NCBI GenBank assembly: GCA_965267185.1
Contig: OZ253937.1
Span: forward strand, 2,790,001-2,854,000
Direction: 5' to 3'
Source of the DNA: G965267185 sp965267185
GTDB lineage: Bacteria > Pseudomonadota > Alphaproteobacteria > UBA6615
DNA length: 64,000 nucleotides
In this document: in pieces, positions 41,983 through 50,515 of the stretch
How positions within the stretch are numbered: the stretch's first letter is position 1
Layout: every line of letters starts with the position of its first letter
Notes under the pieces: generated by a model
What the model was told of the DNA's origin: nothing
Seen by the model: only the letters and a program-made list of their open reading frames with translations
The model's database searches: none
Made by a program: the position numbers and the translations under genes

Positions 41983-43994
41983 TCGCTGAAATTGGTCAAT
42001 TCGTACTACTGCTCGCGCTGATTCTGGCAGCAGTACAAGCGGTTGTCCCCATGGTCGGCGCGACACGCGGCGACATTGCGTTGATGACCTTCGGCAATCA
42101 CATCGCCGTCGTTCAAGCAGCTCTTCTGCTAGTGGCGTTTGCCGCGCTAACCCACGGATTTGTCGTGTCCGACTTCTCGCTTGCCGTGGTGTTCCAAAAC
42201 AGCCACTCGCTGAAGCCCATGCTCTACAAGGTGAGCGGCGTGTGGGGCAACCACGAAGGCTCCATGCTGATGTGGGTGCTCACTTTGGCGATTTTCAGTG
42301 CCGCGGTCGCCCTATTCGGGCGCAATCTGCCCCCCACCCTCAAGGCGCGTGTACTAAGCGTACAGGCGATGGTTGGGGTCGCCTTTCTCGCCTTTATCGT
42401 CTTTACCTCGAATCCGTTCACGCGGCTCAGCCCGGCGCCGCCGGACGGCACCGGCCTTAACCCGTTGTTGCAGGACCCTGGCCTCGCCTTCCATCCGCCG
42501 CTGCTCTATCTGGGCTATGTCGGGTTTTCGATGGCCTTCTCGTTCGCCGTTGCGGCTTTGATCGAAGGCCGTGTCGATGCCGCGTGGGCCCGCTGGGTGC
42601 GGCCGTGGACCTTGGCAGCATGGACGTTCCTCACCGCCGGTATCGCACTGGGCAGTTGGTGGGCCTATTACGAGCTCGGCTGGGGCGGCTGGTGGTTCTG
42701 GGACCCGGTCGAAAATGCCAGCTTCATGCCGTGGCTGTTCGGAACCGCGTTGCTGCATTCGGCAATCGTCGTCGAGAAACGTGATAGCCTGAAAAGCTGG
42801 ACAATTCTGCTTGCTATCTTGACGTTCTCGATGAGCCTGCTCGGCACGTTTCTCGTCCGCTCGGGCGTGCTGACCTCGGTCCACGCTTTCGCCTCCGATC
42901 CGGAACGTGGCATTTTCATTTTGGCGATCTTGCTGGTCACCGTTGGCGGTGCCCTCACCTTGTTCGCATGGCGGGCGCCAACCATACGCGGCAGCGGCAT
43001 ATTCGCGCCGATCAGCCGCGAGGGCGCGCTGGTACTAAACAACATGCTGCTCACGCTGGCCTGCGCCACCGTCCTGCTCGGCACCCTCTATCCGCTAATC
43101 CTCGACGCGGCAACGGGCGGCGCGAGCCGGGTATCGGTCGGACCGCCATACTTCAATGCCACCTTTGCGCCAATCATGGTGCCGCTCGTGGTGGCGATTG
43201 CCTTCGGCCCGCTGTTGGCGTGGAAGCGCGGCAACATTGCTGCGGCCACGCGCAAACTAACCATCGCGGGTATCGCTGCAATCGTCGTCATCGTGGCGAC
43301 CTTTATCGCCGTGCCCAACGGCCCGGCCCTAGCGCCGTTCGCCATGGGCCTTGCAGGTTGGCTGGCGGCCGGTGCCTTGGTCGAATGGGGCGGGCGGATA
43401 AAGTTGTTTACCGCATCCGGCCCGGAAAGCTGGCGTCGGTTGACGGGCCTACCGCGCGCCGCCAGCGGCATGACACTGGCCCATCTCGGATTGGCAATCA
43501 TGATCGCCGGAATCACCGGCTCGTCAGCCTGGACCAAGGAGCTGATTACCACCCTTGCAGTTGGCGAAACCGCTGAGATCAGCGACTTCCAGCTCACGCT
43601 GCAAGCCGTCGATACGGGCAGAGGGCCCAACTATAATTTTGAGCGAGGCACGTTCGTGCTGACCGATAGCGACGGTTTTGTCACCACCCTCTACCCCGAA
43701 CGGCGGTTCTTCCCTGTCGCCGGGCAAACCACCACCGAAGCCGCGATCAAGACGACACTAATGGCCGATCTTTATGCTGCGCTGGGCGAGTCCGGCCGAA
43801 CCCCGGAGACGGCCGATAAATGGACCGTGCGGTTTTTCATAAATCCGATGGTCCCCTGGCTCTGGCTCGGCGCACTGTTCATGGTGATCGGAGGATTCTT
43901 GTCGCTCTCCGACCGCCGGCACCGGGTCGGCGCACCGCGCCGCAAGCTAAAACCCGCACCGGGCGCCAGCGGAGCACCGGCACCAGCGGAATAG
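41979..43994 (+). CDS. ccmF: Cytochrome c heme lyase subunit CcmF
   Basis: The 671-residue multi-spanning protein has the tryptophan-rich WGGWWFWDPVENASFMPWL, SGVWGNHEGSMLMW, and conserved periplasmic His residues that bind heme. Length and features match CcmF, which with CcmH and CcmI attaches heme to apocytochromes. The ATG overlaps the ccmE stop. Confidence 0.96.
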   Translation: MIAEIGQFVLLLALILAAVQAVVPMVGATRGDIALMTFGNHIAVVQAALLLVAFAALTHGFVVSDFSLAVVFQNSHSLKPMLYKVSGVWGNHEGSMLMWVLTLAIFSAAVALFGRNLPPTLKARVLSVQAMVGVAFLAFIVFTSNPFTRLSPAPPDGTGLNPLLQDPGLAFHPPLLYLGYVGFSMAFSFAVAALIEGRVDAAWARWVRPWTLAAWTFLTAGIALGSWWAYYELGWGGWWFWDPVENASFMPWLFGTALLHSAIVVEKRDSLKSWTILLAILTFSMSLLGTFLVRSGVLTSVHAFASDPERGIFILAILLVTVGGALTLFAWRAPTIRGSGIFAPISREGALVLNNMLLTLACATVLLGTLYPLILDAATGGASRVSVGPPYFNATFAPIMVPLVVAIAFGPLLAWKRGNIAAATRKLTIAGIAAIVVIVATFIAVPNGPALAPFAMGLAGWLAAGALVEWGGRIKLFTASGPESWRRLTGLPRAASGMTLAHLGLAIMIAGITGSSAWTKELITTLAVGETAEISDFQLTLQAVDTGRGPNYNFERGTFVLTDSDGFVTTLYPERRFFPVAGQTTTEAAIKTTLMADLYAALGESGRTPETADKWTVRFFINPMVPWLWLGALFMVIGGFLSLSDRRHRVGAPRRKLKPAPGASGAPAPAE

Positions 43995-43997
43995 ACA

Positions 43998-44543
43998 ATG
44001 CGGCGTTTGTTGCTGATTCTTCCCGTGGCGGCCTTCGCCGTTCTTGTAGCGATACTCGGCTTGTTGACGCTCCAGACCCAAGATGGCCGCGATCCATCGC
44101 TGATCCCCTCACCACTGGTCGGCAAACCGGTGCCGGAATTCACCTTGCCAGCCGTCAGTGACGAATTCCCCGGCGGATTCGCCGCCGCGAACCTGCGCGA
44201 TGAAGTGATCATGGTGAATTTTTTCGCATCCTGGTGCGTGCCGTGCCTCGCCGAGCATCCCTTGATTACCCGGCTTGCCGAAGAGGGTTTAGCGGTCTAC
44301 GGCGTAAACCATCGCGACAAAACCGTCGATGCAGTTAAGTGGTTGAAAAAACACGGAAACCCGTACACAGCCATTGGCGCTGATCCGGAAGGCCGGGTGA
44401 GCCTCGATTGGGGCGTGACGGGCCTGCCCGAAACCTTCATCATCAACGCTGAAGGGATTATCACGCATAAGCATTCGGGCCCGATTACCCCGGATGTGCT
44501 GAAAAAAACAATCCTGCCGAAGCTGCAAGAGGCACGCCAATGA
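43998..44543 (+). CDS. ccmG: Thiol:disulfide interchange protein CcmG/DsbE
   Basis: The 181-residue protein has one N-terminal anchor (residues 3-24) and a thioredoxin domain with the reductant motif FFASWC80VPC83 and a cis-Pro loop GLPETFIIN. It keeps the apocytochrome CxxCH cysteines reduced before heme attachment. It starts three bases after ccmF and overlaps ccmH as ATGA. Confidence 0.95.
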   Translation: MRRLLLILPVAAFAVLVAILGLLTLQTQDGRDPSLIPSPLVGKPVPEFTLPAVSDEFPGGFAAANLRDEVIMVNFFASWCVPCLAEHPLITRLAEEGLAVYGVNHRDKTVDAVKWLKKHGNPYTAIGADPEGRVSLDWGVTGLPETFIINAEGIITHKHSGPITPDVLKKTILPKLQEARQ

Positions 44544-45130
44544 GGCGATTGTTAACAGCATTTGCATTGTTCGCGGTAGTCGCCACTTCCGCGCCGATCA
44601 CCGGAACACCGGCGCTGGCGGTCGAACCCGACGAAGTGTTGGCAGACGCGGTCTTGGAGGGACGCGCACGGGAGCTTTCGAAACTGCTGCGCTGTGTGGT
44701 GTGCCAGAACCAGTCGATCGACGATTCCAACGCCGATATCGCCCGCGACATGCGGTTGGTCGTGCGCGAACGCCTGGTCAGCGGCGACACCGATGACGAA
44801 GTGGTCGCTTTCATGGTCGCCCGTTACGGCGACTATGTTCTGCTGCGGCCGCCATTTCAGAACAACACGCTGGCGCTGTGGATCGGTCCACCGCTCATGG
44901 CGCTCGTGTTGATTGCACTCGCGTTCGTTTTCTTCCGGAGCTATCAGCATGGACAGTCGCGCGCCGCCGGCGGGGCCGAACCGCTATCGCCAACCGACCG
45001 CGCCCAGCTCGACGCATTAGTCGAGCAGCTGGCGGCCGAGGTACCGCAACGTCAGCGCAAGAGCGCGCTTCGCTCCGAGCTCGACGAACCCTTCGGCGAC
45101 AATGGCGACGGCGACAATACTCTTAAATGA
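44540..45130 (+). CDS. ccmH: Cytochrome c maturation thiol protein CcmH (CycL type)
   Basis: The 196-residue protein has a signal peptide, the redox motif LRC52VVC55QNQSIDDSNADIARDM typical of CcmH, one transmembrane helix near residues 110-130 (LWIGPPLMALVLIALAFVFF) and a cytoplasmic tail. It is the short CcmH form, with CcmI encoded separately downstream (ATGA overlap). Confidence 0.94.
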   Translation: MRRLLTAFALFAVVATSAPITGTPALAVEPDEVLADAVLEGRARELSKLLRCVVCQNQSIDDSNADIARDMRLVVRERLVSGDTDDEVVAFMVARYGDYVLLRPPFQNNTLALWIGPPLMALVLIALAFVFFRSYQHGQSRAAGGAEPLSPTDRAQLDALVEQLAAEVPQRQRKSALRSELDEPFGDNGDGDNTLK

Positions 45131-46386
45131 CCCTTTGGATCATCCTTACGGCCCTGCTCGTTGGAGCGCTCATCGCGATCCTGTGGCCGTTGCTGCGGCC
45201 GCGCACCGACGTGGCCGGGCGCGCCGACTACGATATGGAGGTCTATCTCGACCAATTGCGCGAGCTTGAACGCGACGTCTCGCGCCAGCTGATCGATGAA
45301 TCCCAGGCGAGCGCGGCAAAGCTCGAGATAGAACGGCGACTGTTGGCGGCCTCGCGGAGCGCCGGTGGCACGGCTCGTCAGACCAACTCCAAGCGGCGTG
45401 CTGTGCTCGCCGGGGTCATAGCGATTGCCATCGCCGCGCCGACCATGGCGCTATACATCGACTTGGGCTCCCCGGGTTTGCCGAACCAGCCGTTCGCGCA
45501 GCGCGTGCCGGTTGAAACCGAAAGTCCCCGCATCGCTGAAGCCCGGTCGCGCATCCCCGCGGTCGAGGAGCGCTTAGCAGCGGAACCGGAGAACCCGGAC
45601 GTTTGGAGCGATCTCGGAAACTTACGCCTCGCCGTGGGAGATAGCGACGGTGCTGTAGAGGCTTTCGAACGAGCGATGGCGCTTTCCGACGGCCGCATCG
45701 ATATTGCTTCAGCCTATGGCGAGGCTCTGACGTCCGCCGCCGACGGACTGGTCACCCCCCAAGCGCAGCAGTTTTTTCTCAAAGTACTGGACGAAAATCC
45801 GAGTGAGCCGCGCGCCCGGTTTTTCATGGCGCTCGCGACCTACCAAGCCGGCCGGCCAGAGGCCGCGTTGGAGCAGTGGTCAGCGCTTGCCGCTGATGCA
45901 CCCCCCGGCGCGCCATGGCTGCCCACCGTTGCAGACCGCATTCGCCGTACCGCGGCAGAGGTCGGCGCCGACGTTGCGGGCTACCTGCCCACCGCACCGG
46001 GCCCGAGCGATGCCGATATCGCCGCCGCGCAAGAGCTTTCAGCGGCGGAACAGCAGGAAATGATCCGTGGCATGGTCGCGCGTTTGGCGGACCGGTTGGA
46101 AGGCGAGCCCGACGATATCGAGGGCTGGCGCCGGCTTGGCCAATCCTATGTCGTTCTCAACGAACCCGCACGGGCTGCCGCGGCCTTTGCCAGAGCCTTG
46201 GAACTCGAGCCCAACCACCCGGAAACGCTGTTTCGGGCGGGTTTGGCGGCCGTCGGCGCAGAGGACACAACCGCCGCTATCGATTATTTCGAACGCTTGC
46301 GAAGCCTTATCCCGGAAGATAGCGAGGCCTACCGCACGGTGAACGAAGCCATCGAGCGGCTCAAGCCCGCGAATACGGCCAATTAA
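45127..46386 (+). CDS. ccmI: Cytochrome c biogenesis TPR protein CcmI (CycH type)
   Basis: The 419-residue protein has two N-terminal transmembrane helices (residues 3-20 and 95-115) separated by a cytoplasmic loop with YLDQLRELERDVSRQLI, then a periplasmic TPR region (WSDLGNLRLAVGDSDGAVEAFERAM, quoted in part, and WRRLGQSYVVLNEPARAAAAF). CcmI holds apocytochrome C-termini for the heme lyase. It is the last gene of the cluster. Confidence 0.93.
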   Translation: MTLWIILTALLVGALIAILWPLLRPRTDVAGRADYDMEVYLDQLRELERDVSRQLIDESQASAAKLEIERRLLAASRSAGGTARQTNSKRRAVLAGVIAIAIAAPTMALYIDLGSPGLPNQPFAQRVPVETESPRIAEARSRIPAVEERLAAEPENPDVWSDLGNLRLAVGDSDGAVEAFERAMALSDGRIDIASAYGEALTSAADGLVTPQAQQFFLKVLDENPSEPRARFFMALATYQAGRPEAALEQWSALAADAPPGAPWLPTVADRIRRTAAEVGADVAGYLPTAPGPSDADIAAAQELSAAEQQEMIRGMVARLADRLEGEPDDIEGWRRLGQSYVVLNEPARAAAAFARALELEPNHPETLFRAGLAAVGAEDTTAAIDYFERLRSLIPEDSEAYRTVNEAIERLKPANTAN

Positions 46387-46460
46387 CCATATCGCCTGAA
46401 CGCACTTGCCCACATGGGCAAATCACCCAATTTATAGGATAATGACTTTCTGGGTGAAAA

Positions 46461-46513
46461 CGCGCCGGCGTCCCAAGCTGGCTGCGTAGCCGGTCCTTGG
46501 GACTTTCGGCGCG
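46461..46513 (+). other. Long two-part stem-loop in the leader of the CBS-domain gene
   Basis: CGCGCCG 46461-46467 pairs with CGGCGCG 46507-46513. Inside it GTCCCAAG 46470-46477 pairs with CTTGGGAC 46496-46503, and GGCT 46480-46483 with AGCC 46488-46491 around GCGT. All stems are perfect. It ends 22 bases before the CBS gene start, with no T-run after it, so it is better seen as a structured leader or small RNA than as the ccm terminator. A smaller hairpin, TTGCCC/GGGCAA at 46406-46421, lies just after ccmI. Confidence 0.65.
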
Positions 46514-46535
46514 TCGATAGATGGAGGACGTGCCG

Positions 46536-46967
46536 ATGATTGTAGATGCGATATTGCGCGCAAAGGGTACGCGCGTTGAAACAGCTCGGCCCGATTGGAC
46601 CGTTTTACAGGCCGTGCAAAAGCTAACCGAACAAGGTGTCGGGGCGTTGGTGGTCAGCGCCGACGGCCAGCATATTGACGGAATCATCTCCGAGCGCGAC
46701 GTCATGCGTCAGATTGCCAAGGGTGGGGCCGCCACTCTCGAAAAGTCTGTCGACGACGTCATGGTGCGCAAGGTCATCACCTGCAACCGGAGCGATACAG
46801 TGGATCACTTGATGATGGTGATGACGGATCACCGGGTTCGCCACCTGCCGGTCGAAGAAGACGGGGTACTGGTCGGTATCGTGTCGATCGGCGACGTGGT
46901 GAAACGCCGGATCGAGGAAACCGAGCACGAGGCCCAGGCGCTGCGGCAATACATCACCGCCGGATAA
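46536..46967 (+). CDS. CBS-domain pair protein
   Basis: The 143-residue protein consists of two CBS repeats (residues 5-60 and 75-130), with DGIISERDVMRQIAKGG and VEEDGVLVGIVSIGDVVKRRI closing each. CBS pairs bind adenine nucleotides and act as energy or redox sensors. ATG 46536 has GGAGG eight bases upstream; a start at 46521 is less well placed. Confidence 0.9.
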   Translation: MIVDAILRAKGTRVETARPDWTVLQAVQKLTEQGVGALVVSADGQHIDGIISERDVMRQIAKGGAATLEKSVDDVMVRKVITCNRSDTVDHLMMVMTDHRVRHLPVEEDGVLVGIVSIGDVVKRRIEETEHEAQALRQYITAG

Positions 46968-46976
46968 CCGCCGGCG

Positions 46977-47387
46977 CTAACCGGCAGAGCGCGCCTCGAT
47001 GGCTTCCATGTCATCGTCGGACAAACCGAAATGGTGCCCGATCTCGTGGATCAGCACGTGACGGACGACGCGGTAGAGGTCCTCTCCCGTCTCGCACCAA
47101 TAGTCCAGCAGAGGCCGCCGGTAGAGAAAAATATGGTCGATGTCGGTGAGCGAATCGGCGACGCTTTTCTGATCGAGACTGACCCCCTGATAGAGCCCCA
47201 GCAAATCGAAGGGGCTCTCCAGGTTCATCTCCGCCAACGTTTCGTCGTCGGGAAAGTCGACGACATGAATGGCCACATCGGCGACATGTTGCGCCAGCGC
47301 CTGCGGAATCGTCGCGAAAGCTTCCGCCGCAATCGCTTCGATATCCTCGAGCGTCGGCGCGCTCGAATATTGTCCCGTCGCTGCCAT
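46977..47387 (-). CDS. Zincin-like metallopeptidase family protein
   Basis: The 136-residue protein has H114-E-I-G-H118 followed by HFGLSDDDM, so Asp124 or nearby is the third ligand, as in the zincin_1 (PF06262) group. It has no signal peptide. These small alphaproteobacterial metallopeptidases have no assigned substrate. ATG 47387 follows AAGG closely. It is convergent with the CBS gene. Confidence 0.9.
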   Translation of the reverse strand: MAATGQYSSAPTLEDIEAIAAEAFATIPQALAQHVADVAIHVVDFPDDETLAEMNLESPFDLLGLYQGVSLDQKSVADSLTDIDHIFLYRRPLLDYWCETGEDLYRVVRHVLIHEIGHHFGLSDDDMEAIEARSAG

Positions 47388-47485
47388 ACCTTCAGATATA
47401 GGCCCGCTTGATCTTGCCGCCAAGCACCGCCAGTGTGGACGTGGTCATATGACCGGCGTATTGGCGGACAAGGCAGGAGGAATCG

Positions 47486-47776
47486 ATGGCGGAAAAACTG
47501 AGCGACGGCGCGCGTACAGCGGCTTTGGCAGCACTGTCGGGCTGGACAGAGGTCGACGGCCGCGATGCGATCACCAAGACCTTCACCTTCCAAGACTTCA
47601 ACGAAGCCTTCGGCTTCATGAGCCGGGCCGCGCTCAAGGCCGAGGCGATGAACCACCACCCCGAATGGTTCAACGTCTGGAACCGGGTCGAGGTAACCTT
47701 ATCGACCCACGACGCCGGCGGCCTGACCGAGCTCGATATAGAACTGGCCCAGTTTCTGGACCAAGCTGCGGAGTGA
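47486..47776 (+). CDS. phhB: Pterin-4a-carbinolamine dehydratase
   Basis: The 96-residue protein matches PCD/DCoH: FTFQDFNEAFGFMSRAALKAE, MNHHPEWFNVWNRVEVTLST with the catalytic His pair, and GLTELDIELA. It recycles 4a-hydroxy-tetrahydropterin formed by aromatic amino acid hydroxylases. AGGAGG lies upstream of the ATG. It fits with the FolB and pteridine-reductase-like genes at 20432-21648. No hydroxylase gene is in the window. Confidence 0.93.
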   Translation: MAEKLSDGARTAALAALSGWTEVDGRDAITKTFTFQDFNEAFGFMSRAALKAEAMNHHPEWFNVWNRVEVTLSTHDAGGLTELDIELAQFLDQAAE

Positions 47777-47868
47777 GATACCCGCGATACATTTACCCAA
47801 CCCAAAAATCGAACCGTAGTTGAGGATGAATACCGAGTGGTGCGCTGGTAAAGGTCGAAGGGGGTTCC

Positions 47869-48348
47869 ATGTCAGGCTCTAGTTCGCAAACTCCGGGCGA
47901 CCCATATAGCTACCGGAATGACCCCACGGTCCCCGTTTTTCAAGACGAACACCCCATTATCGTTTTCGACGGCATCTGCGTATTGTGTTCGACTTTCGCT
48001 CAGTTTGTGCTTCGCCGAGACACGGCCCAGAAGTTTCGGTTCATGACCGCTCAAAGTCCGACGGGGGAAGCGCTGTACCGGCACTACCAACTCGGCGGCG
48101 AAGCGGTAGATTATGAATCGAATATAGTCCTCACGGACGGCCAGCTGTGGCTTAAGTCGGATGCTGCCATACGGGTCATGGCCGAATTGGGTTGGCCTTG
48201 GTGTATTGCGGCTTGGGTCAAATTCATCCCGAAATTCGTACGAGACTGGGCTTACGACCGCGTCGCACGAAATCGCTACCGCCTGTTCGGAAAACGAAAC
48301 GTGTGCATGGTGCCGTCTGATAGCGATAGCGACAGGTTCATAAATTGA
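47869..48348 (+). CDS. DCC-family thiol-disulfide oxidoreductase-like protein (DUF393)
   Basis: The 159-residue protein has the FDGIC37VLC40 motif of DUF393 near the start (family name from DxxCxxC), then MTAQSPTGEALYRHY and a C-terminal YRLFGKRNVC. The family is thioredoxin-like and often sits with membrane oxidoreductases. It is the first of three overlapping genes; its TGA overlaps the TTG start of the next. Confidence 0.9.
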   Translation: MSGSSSQTPGDPYSYRNDPTVPVFQDEHPIIVFDGICVLCSTFAQFVLRRDTAQKFRFMTAQSPTGEALYRHYQLGGEAVDYESNIVLTDGQLWLKSDAAIRVMAELGWPWCIAAWVKFIPKFVRDWAYDRVARNRYRLFGKRNVCMVPSDSDSDRFIN

Positions 48349-50042
48349 CCGCACAAGACGCGACAGTCCTGATCCTTGGCGGTTACGGAACTTTTGGTCG
48401 CCATATCATACGCCTATTGGCCGAAGAAGAGGGACTTCGGCTGGTGATTGCGGGACGTTCAATCGCAAAGGCCCGGGCAATATGTGAACAGCCTGCAAAG
48501 GCAGAACTGATTCCGGCGGCGGTCGATATCAATGGTGATATCGAAACAGCCATTGCCGAATACAGTCCCGATGTAATCGTGGACGCCGTTGGACCGTACC
48601 AGGCATATGGCGCCAATCCTTACCGCGTTGCCGAGGCAGCAATGCACCACGGTGTCGGTTATCTCGATCTCGCCGACGGCCGCGATTTTGTTTGCGGAAT
48701 AACCGCTCTCAACTCTCTAGCACTCGAGAAGAACTGTTTTGCACTGTCGGGGGCCAGCACGGTACCCGCGCTGACGGCGGCAGTTGTCCGCCATCTCGCG
48801 CAACGCTTGGAAAACATCGACGAATTCAAGGGTGGCATTACACCCTCTGGCCGCGTGCAGATGGGGTTAAGCGTTATACGCGCCATTGCAAGCTATGCGG
48901 GCCGCCCTACAAAGATGCTGCGCAACGGAACATGGTCGTCCCAATATTGCCTAACAGATTCTCAAGTTCGCGTGCTTGCAATACCGGGCGATGTGCCCCT
49001 CCGCGCGCGGCGATTTTCCCGCATTGATGTCCCCGACCTAGAGCTGCTTCCCAAAGAATACCCTTTTTTGAAAACGGTCGAATTCACCATCGGCGCTCAA
49101 CCCGGCCTCGGAAGCCTACTGGTTCTCTTTAGCGCATGGATGGTTCGCCTGCGTCTGATTCCGTCACTGATGCCATTCAGCAAAATCATGAAACGGATTG
49201 GCGACGTTCTTGCCTGGGGTGAGCCCCGTGGCGGTATGTATGTGTCTGTTACAGGGCGAGACGAAAACGGACCCCTCCATCGAGAATGGATACTGATCGC
49301 CGAAAACGACTCCGGCCCTAACATACCGGCGATGCCGGTCGCAGCGCTGATAAAGCGGATGGCAAAGGGTTGGCGGCCCTCCCCAGGAGCCCGGCCATGT
49401 GTATCGGAACTCGAACTGGACGATTTCGAACCCCTATTTCGCGGGCTCGAAATCAGGACCGGACAATGGGAAACACGAGGTGACGAACTTTCGATCCCCG
49501 TCCACCGAAGGGTTCTCGGCTCGGCTTACTACACGCTGCCAAAAATCATCCAGGAAATTCACGAAGTGTCGGCGGAAAAAACCTTGTCAGGGAAAGCCAA
49601 GGTAGATGGCGGGACGAACCTCGCCGCGAAGGCACTCAGGAAATTGTTTGGCTTCCCGGAAGCCGGAACCGAAGTTCCGGTCGAAGTCACCTTCATCAAA
49701 CGAAGAGAAAAGGAAATCTGGCGGCGCAACTTCAACGGCAAGCGAATGCAAAGCGTTCAGTACCCAGGCAAACGCCGCTGGGCACGGCACCTCATCGAGA
49801 GATTCGGCCCCTTTTCGTTCACCCTTGCACTGGTGGCCAGCTGTCAGGACCTCAAACTCCTAATAAGAGGGTGGTCAATCCTCGGCATTCCATTGCCCTT
49901 GTTTCTGGCTCCACGCGCGGATGCCTGCGAACGTGCTTCGAATGGTCGATTCGAATTCGATGTGGAGATCGGCTTGCCGCTCGTCGGCAAAATCGTTCAC
50001 TACAAAGGGTGGCTGACTGAAAACGACGGTGTCACGAGATGA
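48345..50042 (+). CDS. Saccharopine-dehydrogenase-like Rossmann protein with C-terminal DUF4166
   Basis: Residues 5-330 of 565 form an NAD(P)-binding Rossmann domain of the saccharopine dehydrogenase-like superfamily (VLILGGYGTFGRHIIRLLA, ALSGASTVPALTAAVV). Residues 360-560 match DUF4166, with LLSGKAKVDGG-like GKAKVDGG, VEVTFIKRREKEIWRRNFNG and a GRFEFDVEIGLP end. Function is unknown; membrane-associated oxidoreduction of lipids is an inference. The start is TTG 48345 within a TTGA overlap, and it ends in an ATGA overlap. Confidence 0.87.
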   Translation: MTAQDATVLILGGYGTFGRHIIRLLAEEEGLRLVIAGRSIAKARAICEQPAKAELIPAAVDINGDIETAIAEYSPDVIVDAVGPYQAYGANPYRVAEAAMHHGVGYLDLADGRDFVCGITALNSLALEKNCFALSGASTVPALTAAVVRHLAQRLENIDEFKGGITPSGRVQMGLSVIRAIASYAGRPTKMLRNGTWSSQYCLTDSQVRVLAIPGDVPLRARRFSRIDVPDLELLPKEYPFLKTVEFTIGAQPGLGSLLVLFSAWMVRLRLIPSLMPFSKIMKRIGDVLAWGEPRGGMYVSVTGRDENGPLHREWILIAENDSGPNIPAMPVAALIKRMAKGWRPSPGARPCVSELELDDFEPLFRGLEIRTGQWETRGDELSIPVHRRVLGSAYYTLPKIIQEIHEVSAEKTLSGKAKVDGGTNLAAKALRKLFGFPEAGTEVPVEVTFIKRREKEIWRRNFNGKRMQSVQYPGKRRWARHLIERFGPFSFTLALVASCQDLKLLIRGWSILGIPLPLFLAPRADACERASNGRFEFDVEIGLPLVGKIVHYKGWLTENDGVTR

Positions 50043-50512
50043 GCGAACCATTTTTTTGGGTCAAGGCGATCCACATTCTCAGTTCGACAGTGCTTTTCGG
50101 TACCGGGCTTGGAACGGCGTTCCATATGTGGATGACACACCGAAGTGGAGATGTCCGGGCAATCGCTACCGTATCGAAGAACGTCGTTCTTGCCGATTTC
50201 CTGTTCACCACACCGGCCGTCATCGTTCAGCCGTTAACGGGCGTGATACTGATCTGGCTAACCGGAATCGACCCGCTCGCGCCCTGGCTGGTTATCACCT
50301 ACGTACTATATGCCGTTGCGGGCGCCTGCTGGCTGCCCGTGGTGTGGTTGCAGATCCGCCTACACGATTTTGCCCGCGCGAGTTTGGAATCCCGCAGCGA
50401 GCTACCCGCCATGTACTTTGCCTATATGCGCGTCTGGTTCCTGCTCGGCTGGCCGGCATTCATCGCGATCATCGCCATTTTTGCGATGATGGTCGCGAAG
50501 CCCGAATTCTAA
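50039..50512 (+). CDS. DUF2269 four-helix membrane protein
   Basis: The 157-residue integral membrane protein has four hydrophobic helices and DUF2269 features: KAIHILSSTVLFGTGLGTAF with a heme-ligand-like His, LADFLFTTPAVIVQPLTGV, and a final AFIAIIAIFAMMVAKP. DUF2269 proteins are unassigned and may be membrane cytochrome-like. It is the last gene of the DCC/DUF4166/DUF2269 operon. Codon use across the three genes looks somewhat less GC-rich than in neighbouring genes. Confidence 0.87.
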   Translation: MSEPFFWVKAIHILSSTVLFGTGLGTAFHMWMTHRSGDVRAIATVSKNVVLADFLFTTPAVIVQPLTGVILIWLTGIDPLAPWLVITYVLYAVAGACWLPVVWLQIRLHDFARASLESRSELPAMYFAYMRVWFLLGWPAFIAIIAIFAMMVAKPEF

Positions 50513-50515
50513 CGA

